Part shown: positions 1-5,902 of the stretch, one piece after another
How the letters are laid out: each line of letters begins with the position of its first letter
Numbering within the stretch: position 1 is the first letter of the stretch
Assembly (NCBI GenBank): GCA_904501765.1
Contig: CAJGCM010000109.1
Location: 1 to 7,373 of the forward strand
DNA from: an uncultured Clostridia bacterium
GTDB taxonomy: Bacteria > Bacillota > Clostridia > Oscillospirales > CAG-272
Direction: 5' to 3'
DNA: 7,373 nt
Translations under genes and position numbers: made by a program
Notes under the pieces: generated by a model
Told to the model about the DNA's origin: nothing
Databases searched by the model: none
The model's input: only the letters and a program-made list of their open reading frames with translations

Positions 1-482
1 GGGTGACGATATGCGGTAGCAAGGCTTCCGATGCTGCGGAATTCTATCTGGTTGTGATATGCGTGATTTGATGCGGGATAAAGTCCTAACTCATATACAG
101 ACTGGCATCTCCACTGCGCCTCACCCTGCCAGGTGCTAAAAGCATAGTGAACCATAAATCTGTTTTTATCCCACCAGGGCGCATTTCCCTTGACGTTGAT
201 TCCCGAATAGGTAAAGGAGCTTACGTGCATAAGCTTTATAGGCTTATCCGATACGTTTGTAAGGGTACTTTCTGCAAAGATTGCGTTGTCGGTATTCGTT
301 TCCTTGGTAAGAACCGAAACAGCGCCCGACTGATAATCGCACCTCTCCGTTCTCTCGCCGTCACCCTCACTTACTGTTGCTCTTGCACAGGGAGTCATAA
401 TGGGAAGAGCGTGAACACGGAACGTGTTAGGCTGACCCTCGTATTTATAATTTCCAAAAATAAGTTTTTCTCTGTTAAGCAT
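1..482 (-). CDS. GH36-like alpha-galactosidase, N-terminal part (runs off the left edge)
   Basis: The reverse strand from ATG at 482-480 is open to the window edge: 160 complete codons, with no stop. The encoded start is MLNREKLIFGNYKYEG. The fragment looks like the N-terminal beta-supersandwich domain of GH36-type alpha-galactosidases: a FRVHALPIMTPCARA strand region (residues 21-35), a typical TLTNVSDKPIKL strand (73-84), an aromatic stretch with SGINVKGNAPWW (93-104), and STWQGEAQW (116-124). The catalytic barrel, which would carry the nucleophile Asp, lies beyond the window, so the activity cannot be confirmed. There is no signal peptide, so a cytoplasmic enzyme is likely. A ribosome binding site GGAGG (reverse of 491-495) sits 8 bases before the ATG. 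The start is 18 bases past the stop of the GH105 gene, so the two are almost certainly co-transcribed. It could also be another GH31/GH36-clan enzyme; the gene call is firm, the family call moderate. Confidence 0.62.
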   Translation of the reverse strand, partial: MLNREKLIFGNYKYEGQPNTFRVHALPIMTPCARATVSEGDGERTERCDYQSGAVSVLTKETNTDNAIFAESTLTNVSDKPIKLMHVSSFTYSGINVKGNAPWWDKNRFMVHYAFSTWQGEAQWRCQSVYELGLYPASNHAYHNQIEFRSIGSLATAYRH

Positions 483-500
483 CAAATGAACCTCCGAAAC

Positions 501-1547
501 TTAGATAAGCTTAAGCAGCTCTTCGGAAAGAAGAGTGAATGCGCCAACCGCATAATCCTCCGAACCTTCCGCCTTAACAGGTCCCGGCCATCCTGCGACG
601 CCCTGAACCCAACCAAGCTTTCCATCATCATTTATAGCTATATTGCTCATTCCCTCGTATGCCTTGATTACAACGGGGAGATACTTTTCCTTGTCAAGAA
701 GCCCAAGGTTTATACCCTTTGCAAGAGCAAAGGAAATAAGCACGGTTGCACTGGTTTCGGGATTGCCGAAATCCTCGGGGTCTATAATGCTGCAGTTCCA
801 GAATCCGTCGGGGCGCTGCCATTTGATAAGAGCCTCTGCCATATCGCAATATACCGTCTTATATTCGTCATAGTATTTAAGGTCGCGGGGCATAACCTCA
901 AGACCTCTTGCAAGTCCCGCGATAACCCAGCCGTTTCCTCTGCCCCAGAATACCTTTTTGCCGTTCGGGGTAAGGATTACGAGGGGAAGGTAGTTTTCAT
1001 CTCTGAACCACATATGCTCCACCTCGTCATAGCAGGTTCTGTTCACTCTGGAATCGGTGAAAAGACCGTGAACCTTCTCGAAGCAACGGGGCTCGTTATA
1101 TTTTACGCCATACTTATGATAGAAGGGGAATGCCATATAAACCGTATCTACCCACCACCAATAATTGGTTCTGGGGTCGGCAAGACAAGCTTCCATTCCT
1201 GCCTTGATTTTCTCGTCAGTACCGCCACAGTCTGGAGCCGCCTCCATAATCTGAAGGTAGGTTTCTGCGCAAAGCTGGCAGTCGGCATTCTCGAAGGAGG
1301 GGTGCTTTCCTCTGTCAAGGCCCGCATAGTCCCAGCCCTTCCCGTTCTTGGAATAATCCCAGTTGTTGTCATTCGCCCATTTAACGGCAAAATCAAGATA
1401 CTTTTTATCTCCGAGAATACGGTATGCAGAAATACAGCCAATAAAATAAGCTGCTCTCTTCCAGTGGCTGTCACCGGATTCGGGTCTTTCCTGCATCCAG
1501 AAATCGTTTACCTTTTTAACAAGGCTCTTAATGCTTTCTTTATTCAT
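501..1547 (-). CDS. GH105/GH88-type unsaturated glycuronyl (rhamnogalacturonyl) hydrolase
   Basis: A 348-residue protein, the usual size of GH105 enzymes, with the (alpha/alpha)6-barrel signatures of GH88/GH105. Visible motifs are HWKRAAYFIG (28-37), ENADCQLCAETY (86-97), WWWVDTVYMAFPFYHK (130-145), VFWGRGNGWVIAGLARG (199-215) and PDGFWNCSIIDPEDFGNPE (246-264). Asp134 in the WWWVD motif matches the catalytic Asp of the YteR type, and Asp89 may match the second conserved Asp known from GH88. Such enzymes hydrate the 4,5-unsaturated uronic acid left by polysaccharide lyases and so release it from the oligosaccharide end, typically from rhamnogalacturonan or related pectins. No signal peptide is seen, so it probably acts in the cytoplasm on imported oligosaccharides. 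Translation start: AAGGAG (reverse of 1556-1561), 8 bases before ATG. It is the first gene of a leftward operon with the GH36-like gene, driven by the promoter at 1589-1617. Exact substrate is inferred, not shown. Confidence 0.88.
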   Translation of the reverse strand: MNKESIKSLVKKVNDFWMQERPESGDSHWKRAAYFIGCISAYRILGDKKYLDFAVKWANDNNWDYSKNGKGWDYAGLDRGKHPSFENADCQLCAETYLQIMEAAPDCGGTDEKIKAGMEACLADPRTNYWWWVDTVYMAFPFYHKYGVKYNEPRCFEKVHGLFTDSRVNRTCYDEVEHMWFRDENYLPLVILTPNGKKVFWGRGNGWVIAGLARGLEVMPRDLKYYDEYKTVYCDMAEALIKWQRPDGFWNCSIIDPEDFGNPETSATVLISFALAKGINLGLLDKEKYLPVVIKAYEGMSNIAINDDGKLGWVQGVAGWPGPVKAEGSEDYAVGAFTLLSEELLKLI

Positions 1548-1588
1548 AAATATAGCTCCTTATTTAAATTTAATTTTGCTATTGCCTT

Positions 1589-1617
1589 ATTGTAACATAG
1601 ATAGCTTGTTTTTTCAA
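1589..1617 (-). promoter_or_regulatory. Sigma-70/SigA-type promoter of the GH105-GH36 operon
   Basis: Read on the minus strand: a -35 box TTGAAA (1617-1612), a 17-base spacer, and a -10 box TACAAT (1594-1589). The three bases before the -10 box are TGT, giving an extended -10 (TGn) element. Transcription should begin near 1582, leaving a leader of about 35 bases before the GH105 start codon at 1547. No clear catabolite-repression (cre) operator was seen around it. The right-hand foldback element begins only about 20 bases upstream of the -35 box. Confidence 0.8.
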
Positions 1618-1643
1618 TACTTTTATAAAATAAAAAGGGGCTG

Positions 1644-1724
1644 TCTCATTAAGAATTCAAGTAAATCAATGCAAAAATATGAAAAACACGGTCAGAATTA
1701 TATTTTAGCGAATTCTTAATGAGA
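1644..1724. repeat. Perfect 15-base inverted repeat inside the left end of the element
   Basis: TCTCATTAAGAATTC (1644-1658) is exactly complementary to GAATTCTTAATGAGA (1710-1724), with a 51-base AT-rich loop between. The first arm overlaps the last seven bases of the left terminal repeat (1644-1650), so the same bases can pair either with the far right end at 1948-1954 or with 1718-1724. This may reflect sub-terminal transposase binding sites in inverted orientation, or a smaller element nested at the left end. Confidence 0.85.
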
Positions 1725-1725
1725 A

Positions 1726-1943
1726 CAGAACCAGGGGCGAGGGGATTTAGAGCAGAAATTGTCGTTCTCCGACCCGAAGGTGTATATACATACACCGAGA
1801 GGAAGGAAACGGCAATAGAATAAAAAACTTTAACCTAAAGGCGGAAAACCGGGAGGTTTTCAACCTTATTTTCTACGGGTAACAAAAACAAAACAGAGGC
1901 GAAGTATTTTTCATACAACACCTCTGTTTTTTATTTGGTTCTG
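1726..1943 (+). ncRNA. Candidate structured RNA core of the foldback element
   Basis: Several stems nest without conflict. P1 pairs CAGAACC (1726-1732) with GGTTCTG (1937-1943). P2 pairs 1758-1766 with 1808-1816 in nine pairs, one of them G-U (1762 with 1812). P3 is GGTGTAT-ATAC-ATACACC (1779-1796). P4 pairs 1838-1841 with 1864-1867, then a 2x2 internal loop, then GAAAACC-GGGA-GGTTTTC (1844-1861). P5 pairs 1890-1899 with 1921-1930. The P4 loop GGGA is a GNRA tetraloop only on the plus strand. The single-stranded joints are also purine-rich on this strand, which favours a plus-strand RNA. I do not recognise the fold as a named RNA family. No clear promoter for it was identified, and pairing alone does not prove expression. 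Confidence 0.38.
1890..1932 (+). terminator. Intrinsic-terminator-like hairpin within the element
   Basis: A perfect 10-base stem, AAAACAGAGG (1890-1899) with CCTCTGTTTT (1921-1930), is followed by a run of six T (1927-1932). The loop can form a second short stem, GTAT (1904-1907) with ATAC (1913-1916). On the plus strand it would end a transcript crossing the element. On the minus strand the A-rich left flank gives a broken T-run, so it may also partly insulate the GH105 operon from leftward readthrough of the 2047-2436 gene. Confidence 0.6.
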
Positions 1944-1962
1944 CCTAAATGCGACAGCCCCC

Positions 1963-2046
1963 TTGTTTTCCTCAATTCAATACTTAACGATAGGGGTCGC
2001 GATATTCGCTTTATAACAGCGCCGGCTTTGTTCGGTTACGCAAAAA
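1963..2046. other. Spacer downstream of the small membrane protein gene
   Basis: Together with the element and the GH105 promoter this makes up the roughly 500-base gap between genes. I see only a weak bulged hairpin in the minus-strand direction (AAC..AGC-CGGC-GCT-GTT, around 2011-2028) without a T-run. It is therefore not a convincing terminator for the 2047-2436 gene, whose transcript may instead stop at the element hairpin. Confidence 0.4.
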
Positions 2047-2436
2047 TCAGCATTCTGCCTCGCCACCGTCGCACTCCAGAAGGAGCTTTTCGCTGAGGGC
2101 GAGAATTTCGGGGGCGTATTTTTTCTTTCTTCCCTCAACAAGCGCCTTGTTTAAGGGGTAGTTAACAGCTGCGAGGGCAAGACCTACGACACCTATTATG
2201 ATTCCGGGGATAAACATATCGCCAAGATTCAGCTTCTCGGCTATATCGGTCATAATAAGGCTCATACCGCAGCCCATTATTATAGCGCTTATAGAGCCGA
2301 ATATGTAAGAGAAAACGTTTACCGGACGCTTTACCCTTTTGTCAAGCTCACGGAGCAAATCAAGCTCTCCTACCGTTTTCTCGGTGTACTGGGAGCGTAT
2401 TTTCTGTACCATAAATTCTGTGTCTTGTCTGTTCAT
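2047..2436 (-). CDS. Small two-helix membrane protein of unknown function
   Basis: A 129-residue protein I cannot assign to a named family. It has a charged N-terminal segment of about 40 residues (MNRQDTEFMVQKIRSQY onward, rich in Lys/Arg/Glu). A first hydrophobic segment covers about residues 42-63 (VFSYIFGSISAIIMGCGM), followed by a short polar link (DIAEKLNLGD). A second hydrophobic segment covers about 74-95 (MFIPGIIIGVVGLALAAV). The C-terminal tail is charged (RKKKYAPEILALSEKLL). Both ends are probably cytoplasmic, with a short external loop. Start support is modest: GTGAG (reverse of 2445-2449) lies 8 bases before ATG; a second Met at residue 9 is possible. It stands alone, diverging from the GH38 gene, and gives no functional clue by context. 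The composition and hydrophobic pattern argue strongly that it is a real gene. Confidence 0.8.
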   Translation of the reverse strand: MNRQDTEFMVQKIRSQYTEKTVGELDLLRELDKRVKRPVNVFSYIFGSISAIIMGCGMSLIMTDIAEKLNLGDMFIPGIIIGVVGLALAAVNYPLNKALVEGRKKKYAPEILALSEKLLLECDGGEAEC

Positions 2437-2481
2437 AATAAAATCTCACTTTCTTTGTGGCTTCTGCCTTTTTACGGGCTA

Positions 2482-2487
2482 ATTATA
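2482..2487 (-). promoter_or_regulatory. Probable -10 box for the small membrane protein gene
   Basis: On the minus strand a perfect TATAAT lies at 2487-2482, about 46 bases before the start codon at 2436. No good -35 box is found at 16-18 bases upstream (the hexamers there are AACAAC/ACAACC-like), so the promoter is either weak or activator-dependent. Confidence 0.5.
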
Positions 2488-2645
2488 CCCCTTTTTTGTT
2501 ATCGGTTGTTTTACGGAATGTTTATGTTTTGTTAATCTCGGAAAATTTTTAAAATTTTATCGAAAAAGCCATTTGAATTTTGAGCGCATATCATTTTACC
2601 TTTTCCCTATTTGCCCATATTTTCAACGCATTTTTTCGTTGGGTA

Positions 2646-2674
2646 TTGACATACATTATCGTTAATGGTAAAAT
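2646..2674 (+). promoter_or_regulatory. Sigma-70/SigA-type promoter of the GH38 gene
   Basis: A perfect -35 box TTGACA (2646-2651), a 17-base spacer ending in TGG (extended -10 pattern TGn), and a -10 box TAAAAT (2669-2674). Transcription should start near 2681, giving a leader of about 63 bases. This placement rules out the longer TTG start at 2580 for the mannosidase. Confidence 0.85.
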
Positions 2675-2744
2675 AAATCCGTGCAGAGCTGTGATAAAAC
2701 ACCGCCTTTATATTCTACACATACCGACGATAGGAGAATTTTTT

Positions 2745-5700
2745 ATGCAGAGCAGATTCAGAAAGGTCAATCATTATTTGAAGCTGTTGGACGAATACCG
2801 TATTTCGGAGAAAAACGAAATAAAAAATATCAAAATATGTCCCTGCGGCTACAAAACCGACAACACTCCTCCACCTCCCTGTGATTTCAGGAGCTTTGGC
2901 GAAGGAGAGGTTTGGGGTCAAGGCTTCGATACCCACGCTTGGTTTCATATGAGCCACACGGTAAAACCGAAGGCGGGGCATACGGCAAGGCTGTATTTCC
3001 ACACCGACAAGGGCGGCTGGGATGCGGATAACCCACAGTTTATTTGTTACATAAACGGTGAGATGCGTCAGGGTCTTGATATAAATCATACCTTCGTGAA
3101 CGTGGATTGCGACAGGGAAATGGATATTTACCTTTACGCCTACGTTGGAACTATAAATAAATCCGCAAGGCTCTATGCCTACGAGGCTTACGTCTGCGAC
3201 GAGGTAGACGGGCTTTGGTACGACCTTAAGGTTCCTTTTGATATGCTCTCTTACCTTGACGAGAACTCGAAGGAATATATGGAAATATTAAGCTATCTTT
3301 ACTTTGCGGTATCAAAGCTTGATATGCTTCTCCCCGGCAACGCCGACTTCCTCGCCTCCGTAACACGGGCAAGGAAGTACCTCGAAGAGGAGTTTTACGG
3401 AAAGTACTGCTCCCCCTCCTCCCCGAAGACTGTATGTATCGGGCATACTCATATAGACTGCGCCTGGAAGTGGACTCTCCGCCAGACGAGAGAAAAGGTT
3501 CAGCGCTCCTTCTCCACTGTTCTTGAGCTTATGAACAGATATCCCGAATACAAGTTTATGTCCTCCCAAGCTCTCCTTTATAAGTACTTAAAGGAAGAGG
3601 CTCCCGAGGTTTATGAAAGAGTTAAGGAACGAATAAAGGAGGGAAGATGGGAGTGCGAGGGCGCTATGTGGGTTGAGGCAGACTGCAACCTCACCTCTGG
3701 CGAGAGCCTTGTGCGCCAAGTGCTTTACGGAAAGCGTTTCTTCAAAGAGGAGTTCGGTCTTGACCATAAAATTTTATGGCTCCCGGACGTATTCGGTTAC
3801 TCGGCGGCTCTTCCCCAGATTTTGCGAAAGAGCGGAGTTGATTGGTTCGTCACCTCAAAGATAAGCTGGAACGACTCAAACACTATGCCTCACGACACCT
3901 TTATGTGGTACGGAATTGACGGAACTCCTATTCGCACTCATTTTCTTACCGCTAATGACAAAACCAGGGGCGCTGCGCCGAGATATGCAACCTACGTTGG
4001 ATTTACACGTGCGCCTATGCTGACAGGCACCTACGACCGCTATAAAGATAAATACCTGAACGACGAGGCAATTCTTACCTTTGGCTATGGTGACGGTGGC
4101 GGCGGACCTACCGCCCGTGACCTTGAATATTTAAGAAGAGAGCGAAGAGGAATTCCGGGCGCTCCCACAGCAACAGTTGAATTCGCCACCGATTATCTTG
4201 ACAGGCTCGGCAAAAAAATCGAAAACAATCCCCTTCTGCCCTCCTGGCGAGGAGAGCTTTATCTTGAGTTCCACAGAGGCACCTACACCAGCATATCGAA
4301 AAACAAGAGAAATAACAGAAAATCCGAATTTCTGTATATGAATGCGGAGCTTTATTCCTCTATAGCAAAGGCACTTGCGGGAGCACCCTACGGCAAAGCT
4401 GCATTACACTCAGGCTGGGAGGATATTCTAACCAACCAATTCCACGATATAATCCCCGGCTCCTCCATAAAAGAGGTTTACGACGATAGCGACCTCGACT
4501 ATGCTAAAATCAAATCGATAGGAGAATCTGTCAGCACCGCCGCAAAGGCCGCCATAGCCGAGCGCATTTCCGAGGACTGCGGCTACGTCGTGTTCAACCC
4601 TAACTCATTCACCCGTGACCTGGTGGTTAAAATTGACGGAGTTAGCAAAATAGCTAAAGACGTACCAGCCAAAGGGTATGCCGCAATGTGTGATTTTGAC
4701 GCTGACTCCGATATAGTTATCGAAGGAAGAGTTGTTGAAAACAGCGCTATCCGTGTAGAGTTTGACGAAAACTATCTCATAAAATCTATATTCTTCAAGG
4801 AAGCGGACAGAGAGGTAGTAAAATCGGGTGAGAGAGCTAATGAAATCCGTATATACCCCGATTTCCCCGACGAATACGACGCCTGGGAATGGCAGGAATA
4901 TTCCAAGAACGGAAGTTATATAACACTTACCGAATTGTCAGAGGTAAGAGTTATAAAGGACGGTGTCAGGTGCGCCATTGAAATTGTCCGCCCCCATATG
5001 GAATCAACCATAACCCAAAGGATTTGGTTTACCAAGGGCAGCCCCGAAATTGATTTTGACGTAGTTGCCGACTGGCACCAGCGCCATCAGATGGTAAAGG
5101 TAGCATTCCCGACAGATATAAATGCGGACAAAGCGACCTACGAGGTGCAATTCGGAACAGTTGAAAGACCTACTCACTTCAACACGAGCTGGGATAAGGC
5201 TAAATTTGAGGTGTGTGCGCAAAAATTTGCCGACCTTTCCGAGGGCAATTTTGGCGTTGGGCTTATGAACGACTGCAAGTACGGTCACGATATTCACGAT
5301 GGCGTTATGATGCTTTCCCTCTTCAAGTCCCCCACCGAGCCGAACCCCGAGGCAGACCAGGGAATAATTGAGTTCACCTATGCTATCTGTCCTCACAGCG
5401 GCGCATTTAAGGACTCGGATATAAGGCAACGCGCCTATGTTCTCAACAACCCCGCCGATGCCATAAAGGCGACGGGTAAGAAGAGCTCCATACCCGAAAA
5501 ATTCTCTTTCGTATGCTCCGACAAGGAAAACGTAATAATAGAAACGGTAAAGGAAGCGGAGGACTCAGAGGCAACCGTAATAAGACTTTACGAAAGCAGC
5601 AATACACGTACCCGTGTTACTTTAACTGTGGGATTCCCCGCCGACAAATGCTACCTCTGCAACCTTCTTGAGGAAGAAGAGGAGGAGCTTAAAATCGAAT

Positions 5701-5759
5701 GCGGCAAGGTCACCCTTAACGTAAGAGCCTTCGATATAGTAACTCTCAAATTTATATAA
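2745..5759 (+). CDS. GH38 alpha-mannosidase (cytosolic, AMS1/MAN2C1-like)
   Basis: A complete 1004-residue protein, the normal length for the long GH38 class. It hydrolyses terminal alpha-mannosyl residues with retention, using one zinc ion. Order of domains: an N-terminal beta-sandwich (about 45-225, with VWGQGFDTHAWF and GGWDADNPQF), the catalytic barrel (about 228-490), a helical middle region (about 495-600) and C-terminal beta domains ending in the family-typical acidic LLEEEEEEL and AFDIVTLKFI. Visible key residues: GHTHIDCAWKW with zinc ligands His234 and Asp238 (His236 in between), WLPDVFGYS with the expected nucleophile Asp348, GYGDGGGGPT (447-456), and NQFHDIIPGSS with zinc ligand His567. 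Start chosen at 2745 because AGGAG (2732-2736) lies 8 bases upstream and the promoter lies between this ATG and the in-frame TTG at 2580. There is no signal peptide, so it likely acts on imported manno-oligosaccharides or N-glycan fragments. Single-gene transcription unit with its own promoter and terminator. Confidence 0.95.
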   Translation: MQSRFRKVNHYLKLLDEYRISEKNEIKNIKICPCGYKTDNTPPPPCDFRSFGEGEVWGQGFDTHAWFHMSHTVKPKAGHTARLYFHTDKGGWDADNPQFICYINGEMRQGLDINHTFVNVDCDREMDIYLYAYVGTINKSARLYAYEAYVCDEVDGLWYDLKVPFDMLSYLDENSKEYMEILSYLYFAVSKLDMLLPGNADFLASVTRARKYLEEEFYGKYCSPSSPKTVCIGHTHIDCAWKWTLRQTREKVQRSFSTVLELMNRYPEYKFMSSQALLYKYLKEEAPEVYERVKERIKEGRWECEGAMWVEADCNLTSGESLVRQVLYGKRFFKEEFGLDHKILWLPDVFGYSAALPQILRKSGVDWFVTSKISWNDSNTMPHDTFMWYGIDGTPIRTHFLTANDKTRGAAPRYATYVGFTRAPMLTGTYDRYKDKYLNDEAILTFGYGDGGGGPTARDLEYLRRERRGIPGAPTATVEFATDYLDRLGKKIENNPLLPSWRGELYLEFHRGTYTSISKNKRNNRKSEFLYMNAELYSSIAKALAGAPYGKAALHSGWEDILTNQFHDIIPGSSIKEVYDDSDLDYAKIKSIGESVSTAAKAAIAERISEDCGYVVFNPNSFTRDLVVKIDGVSKIAKDVPAKGYAAMCDFDADSDIVIEGRVVENSAIRVEFDENYLIKSIFFKEADREVVKSGERANEIRIYPDFPDEYDAWEWQEYSKNGSYITLTELSEVRVIKDGVRCAIEIVRPHMESTITQRIWFTKGSPEIDFDVVADWHQRHQMVKVAFPTDINADKATYEVQFGTVERPTHFNTSWDKAKFEVCAQKFADLSEGNFGVGLMNDCKYGHDIHDGVMMLSLFKSPTEPNPEADQGIIEFTYAICPHSGAFKDSDIRQRAYVLNNPADAIKATGKKSSIPEKFSFVCSDKENVIIETVKEAEDSEATVIRLYESSNTRTRVTLTVGFPADKCYLCNLLEEEEEELKIECGKVTLNVRAFDIVTLKFI

Positions 5760-5776
5760 TTTATCGACTATCCCAT

Positions 5777-5813
5777 AACGACCGAGCTCCAAAGGACGCC
5801 CGGTCGTTTTTTT
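5777..5813 (+). terminator. Intrinsic terminator of the GH38 gene
   Basis: The 8-base stem AACGACCG (5777-5784) pairs with CGGTCGTT (5801-5808) and is followed by seven T (5807-5813). The loop can add a short TCC-AAA-GGA helix. It begins 17 bases after the mannosidase stop codon, so the downstream ferritin-like gene is probably a separate unit. Confidence 0.88.
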
Positions 5814-5902
5814 GCTCTTCTGTGTTTAAAACTCCTTCACTTTGCAAATACTTACCTCAGGCGTCCGCAAAAGGTATAAAAGCGGCGAAAAGGAGGAAAA
5901 CA

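Larger units (their letters stand above)
1637..1962. mobile_element. MITE-like foldback element with terminal inverted repeats
   Basis: The left end GGGGCTGTCTCATT (1637-1650) and the right end AATGCGACAGCCCC (1948-1961) are inverted copies with 13 of 14 positions matching. The 325-base interval encodes no plausible protein and is filled with nested inverted repeats. Size, inverted ends and lack of coding capacity fit a miniature non-autonomous insertion element. Ends of the form GGGGCTGTC are reminiscent of some Firmicutes insertion sequences (I recall similar ends in the IS1182 group, but cannot verify this). I see no clear target-site duplication: the left flank is an A-tract, the right flank CTTGTTTT, so the insertion may be old or the boundaries slightly different. 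An alternative is a purely RNA-based element or intergenic repeat. It lies between the GH105 operon promoter and the end of the small membrane protein gene. Confidence 0.55.
2437..2744. other. Divergent intergenic region between membrane protein and GH38 genes
   Basis: About 308 bases without a gene. It holds the leftward -10 box (2482-2487), an AT-rich self-complementary tract AAAATTTTTAAAATTTT (2542-2558) that could be intrinsically bent, a short dyad CAACG-N8-CGTTG (2624-2641) and the rightward GH38 promoter (2646-2674). An open frame extends the GH38 reading frame upstream to a TTG at 2580. That extension lies upstream of the promoter and is hydrophobic nonsense by family comparison, so I do not count it as coding. 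Confidence 0.65.

Noticed and set aside
147..1595. Long 482-codon plus-strand open frame covering the GH105 region
   Set aside because: It is antisense to the well-supported GH105 and GH36-like genes, its translation shows no family features, and it has no ribosome site or promoter. It is a shadow created by codon bias.
1637..1962. IscB/TnpB-type guide RNA (HEARO-like) or group II intron
   Set aside because: The element has terminal inverted repeats, no adjacent nuclease or reverse transcriptase gene, and no intron boundary or domain V features that I can see.
1984..2665. Shared 9-base motif TATCGTTAA at 1984-1992 (inverted) and within the GH38 promoter spacer at 2657-2665
   Set aside because: Nine AT-rich bases recurring twice in 700 bases of intergenic DNA is too weak to call an operator.
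2580..2744. 55-codon upstream extension of the GH38 gene from TTG
   Set aside because: It starts upstream of the mapped promoter boxes, lacks a ribosome site, and adds residues without resemblance to GH38 proteins; ATG at 2745 has a well-spaced AGGAG.
5004..5429. Minus-strand open frames inside the GH38 and ferritin-like genes
   Set aside because: All are fully contained in strongly supported genes on the other strand and have no recognisable protein features.
5852..5880. Promoter TTACCT-17-TATAAA before the ferritin-like gene
   Set aside because: The -35 box matches only three of six bases and the start of transcription would leave hardly any leader before the ribosome site; kept only as a weak possibility in the gene entry.
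5822..5902. 27-codon upstream extension of the ferritin-like gene from GTG
   Set aside because: It begins right after the T-run of the GH38 terminator without a ribosome site, while ATG at 5903 has an excellent AGGAGG.
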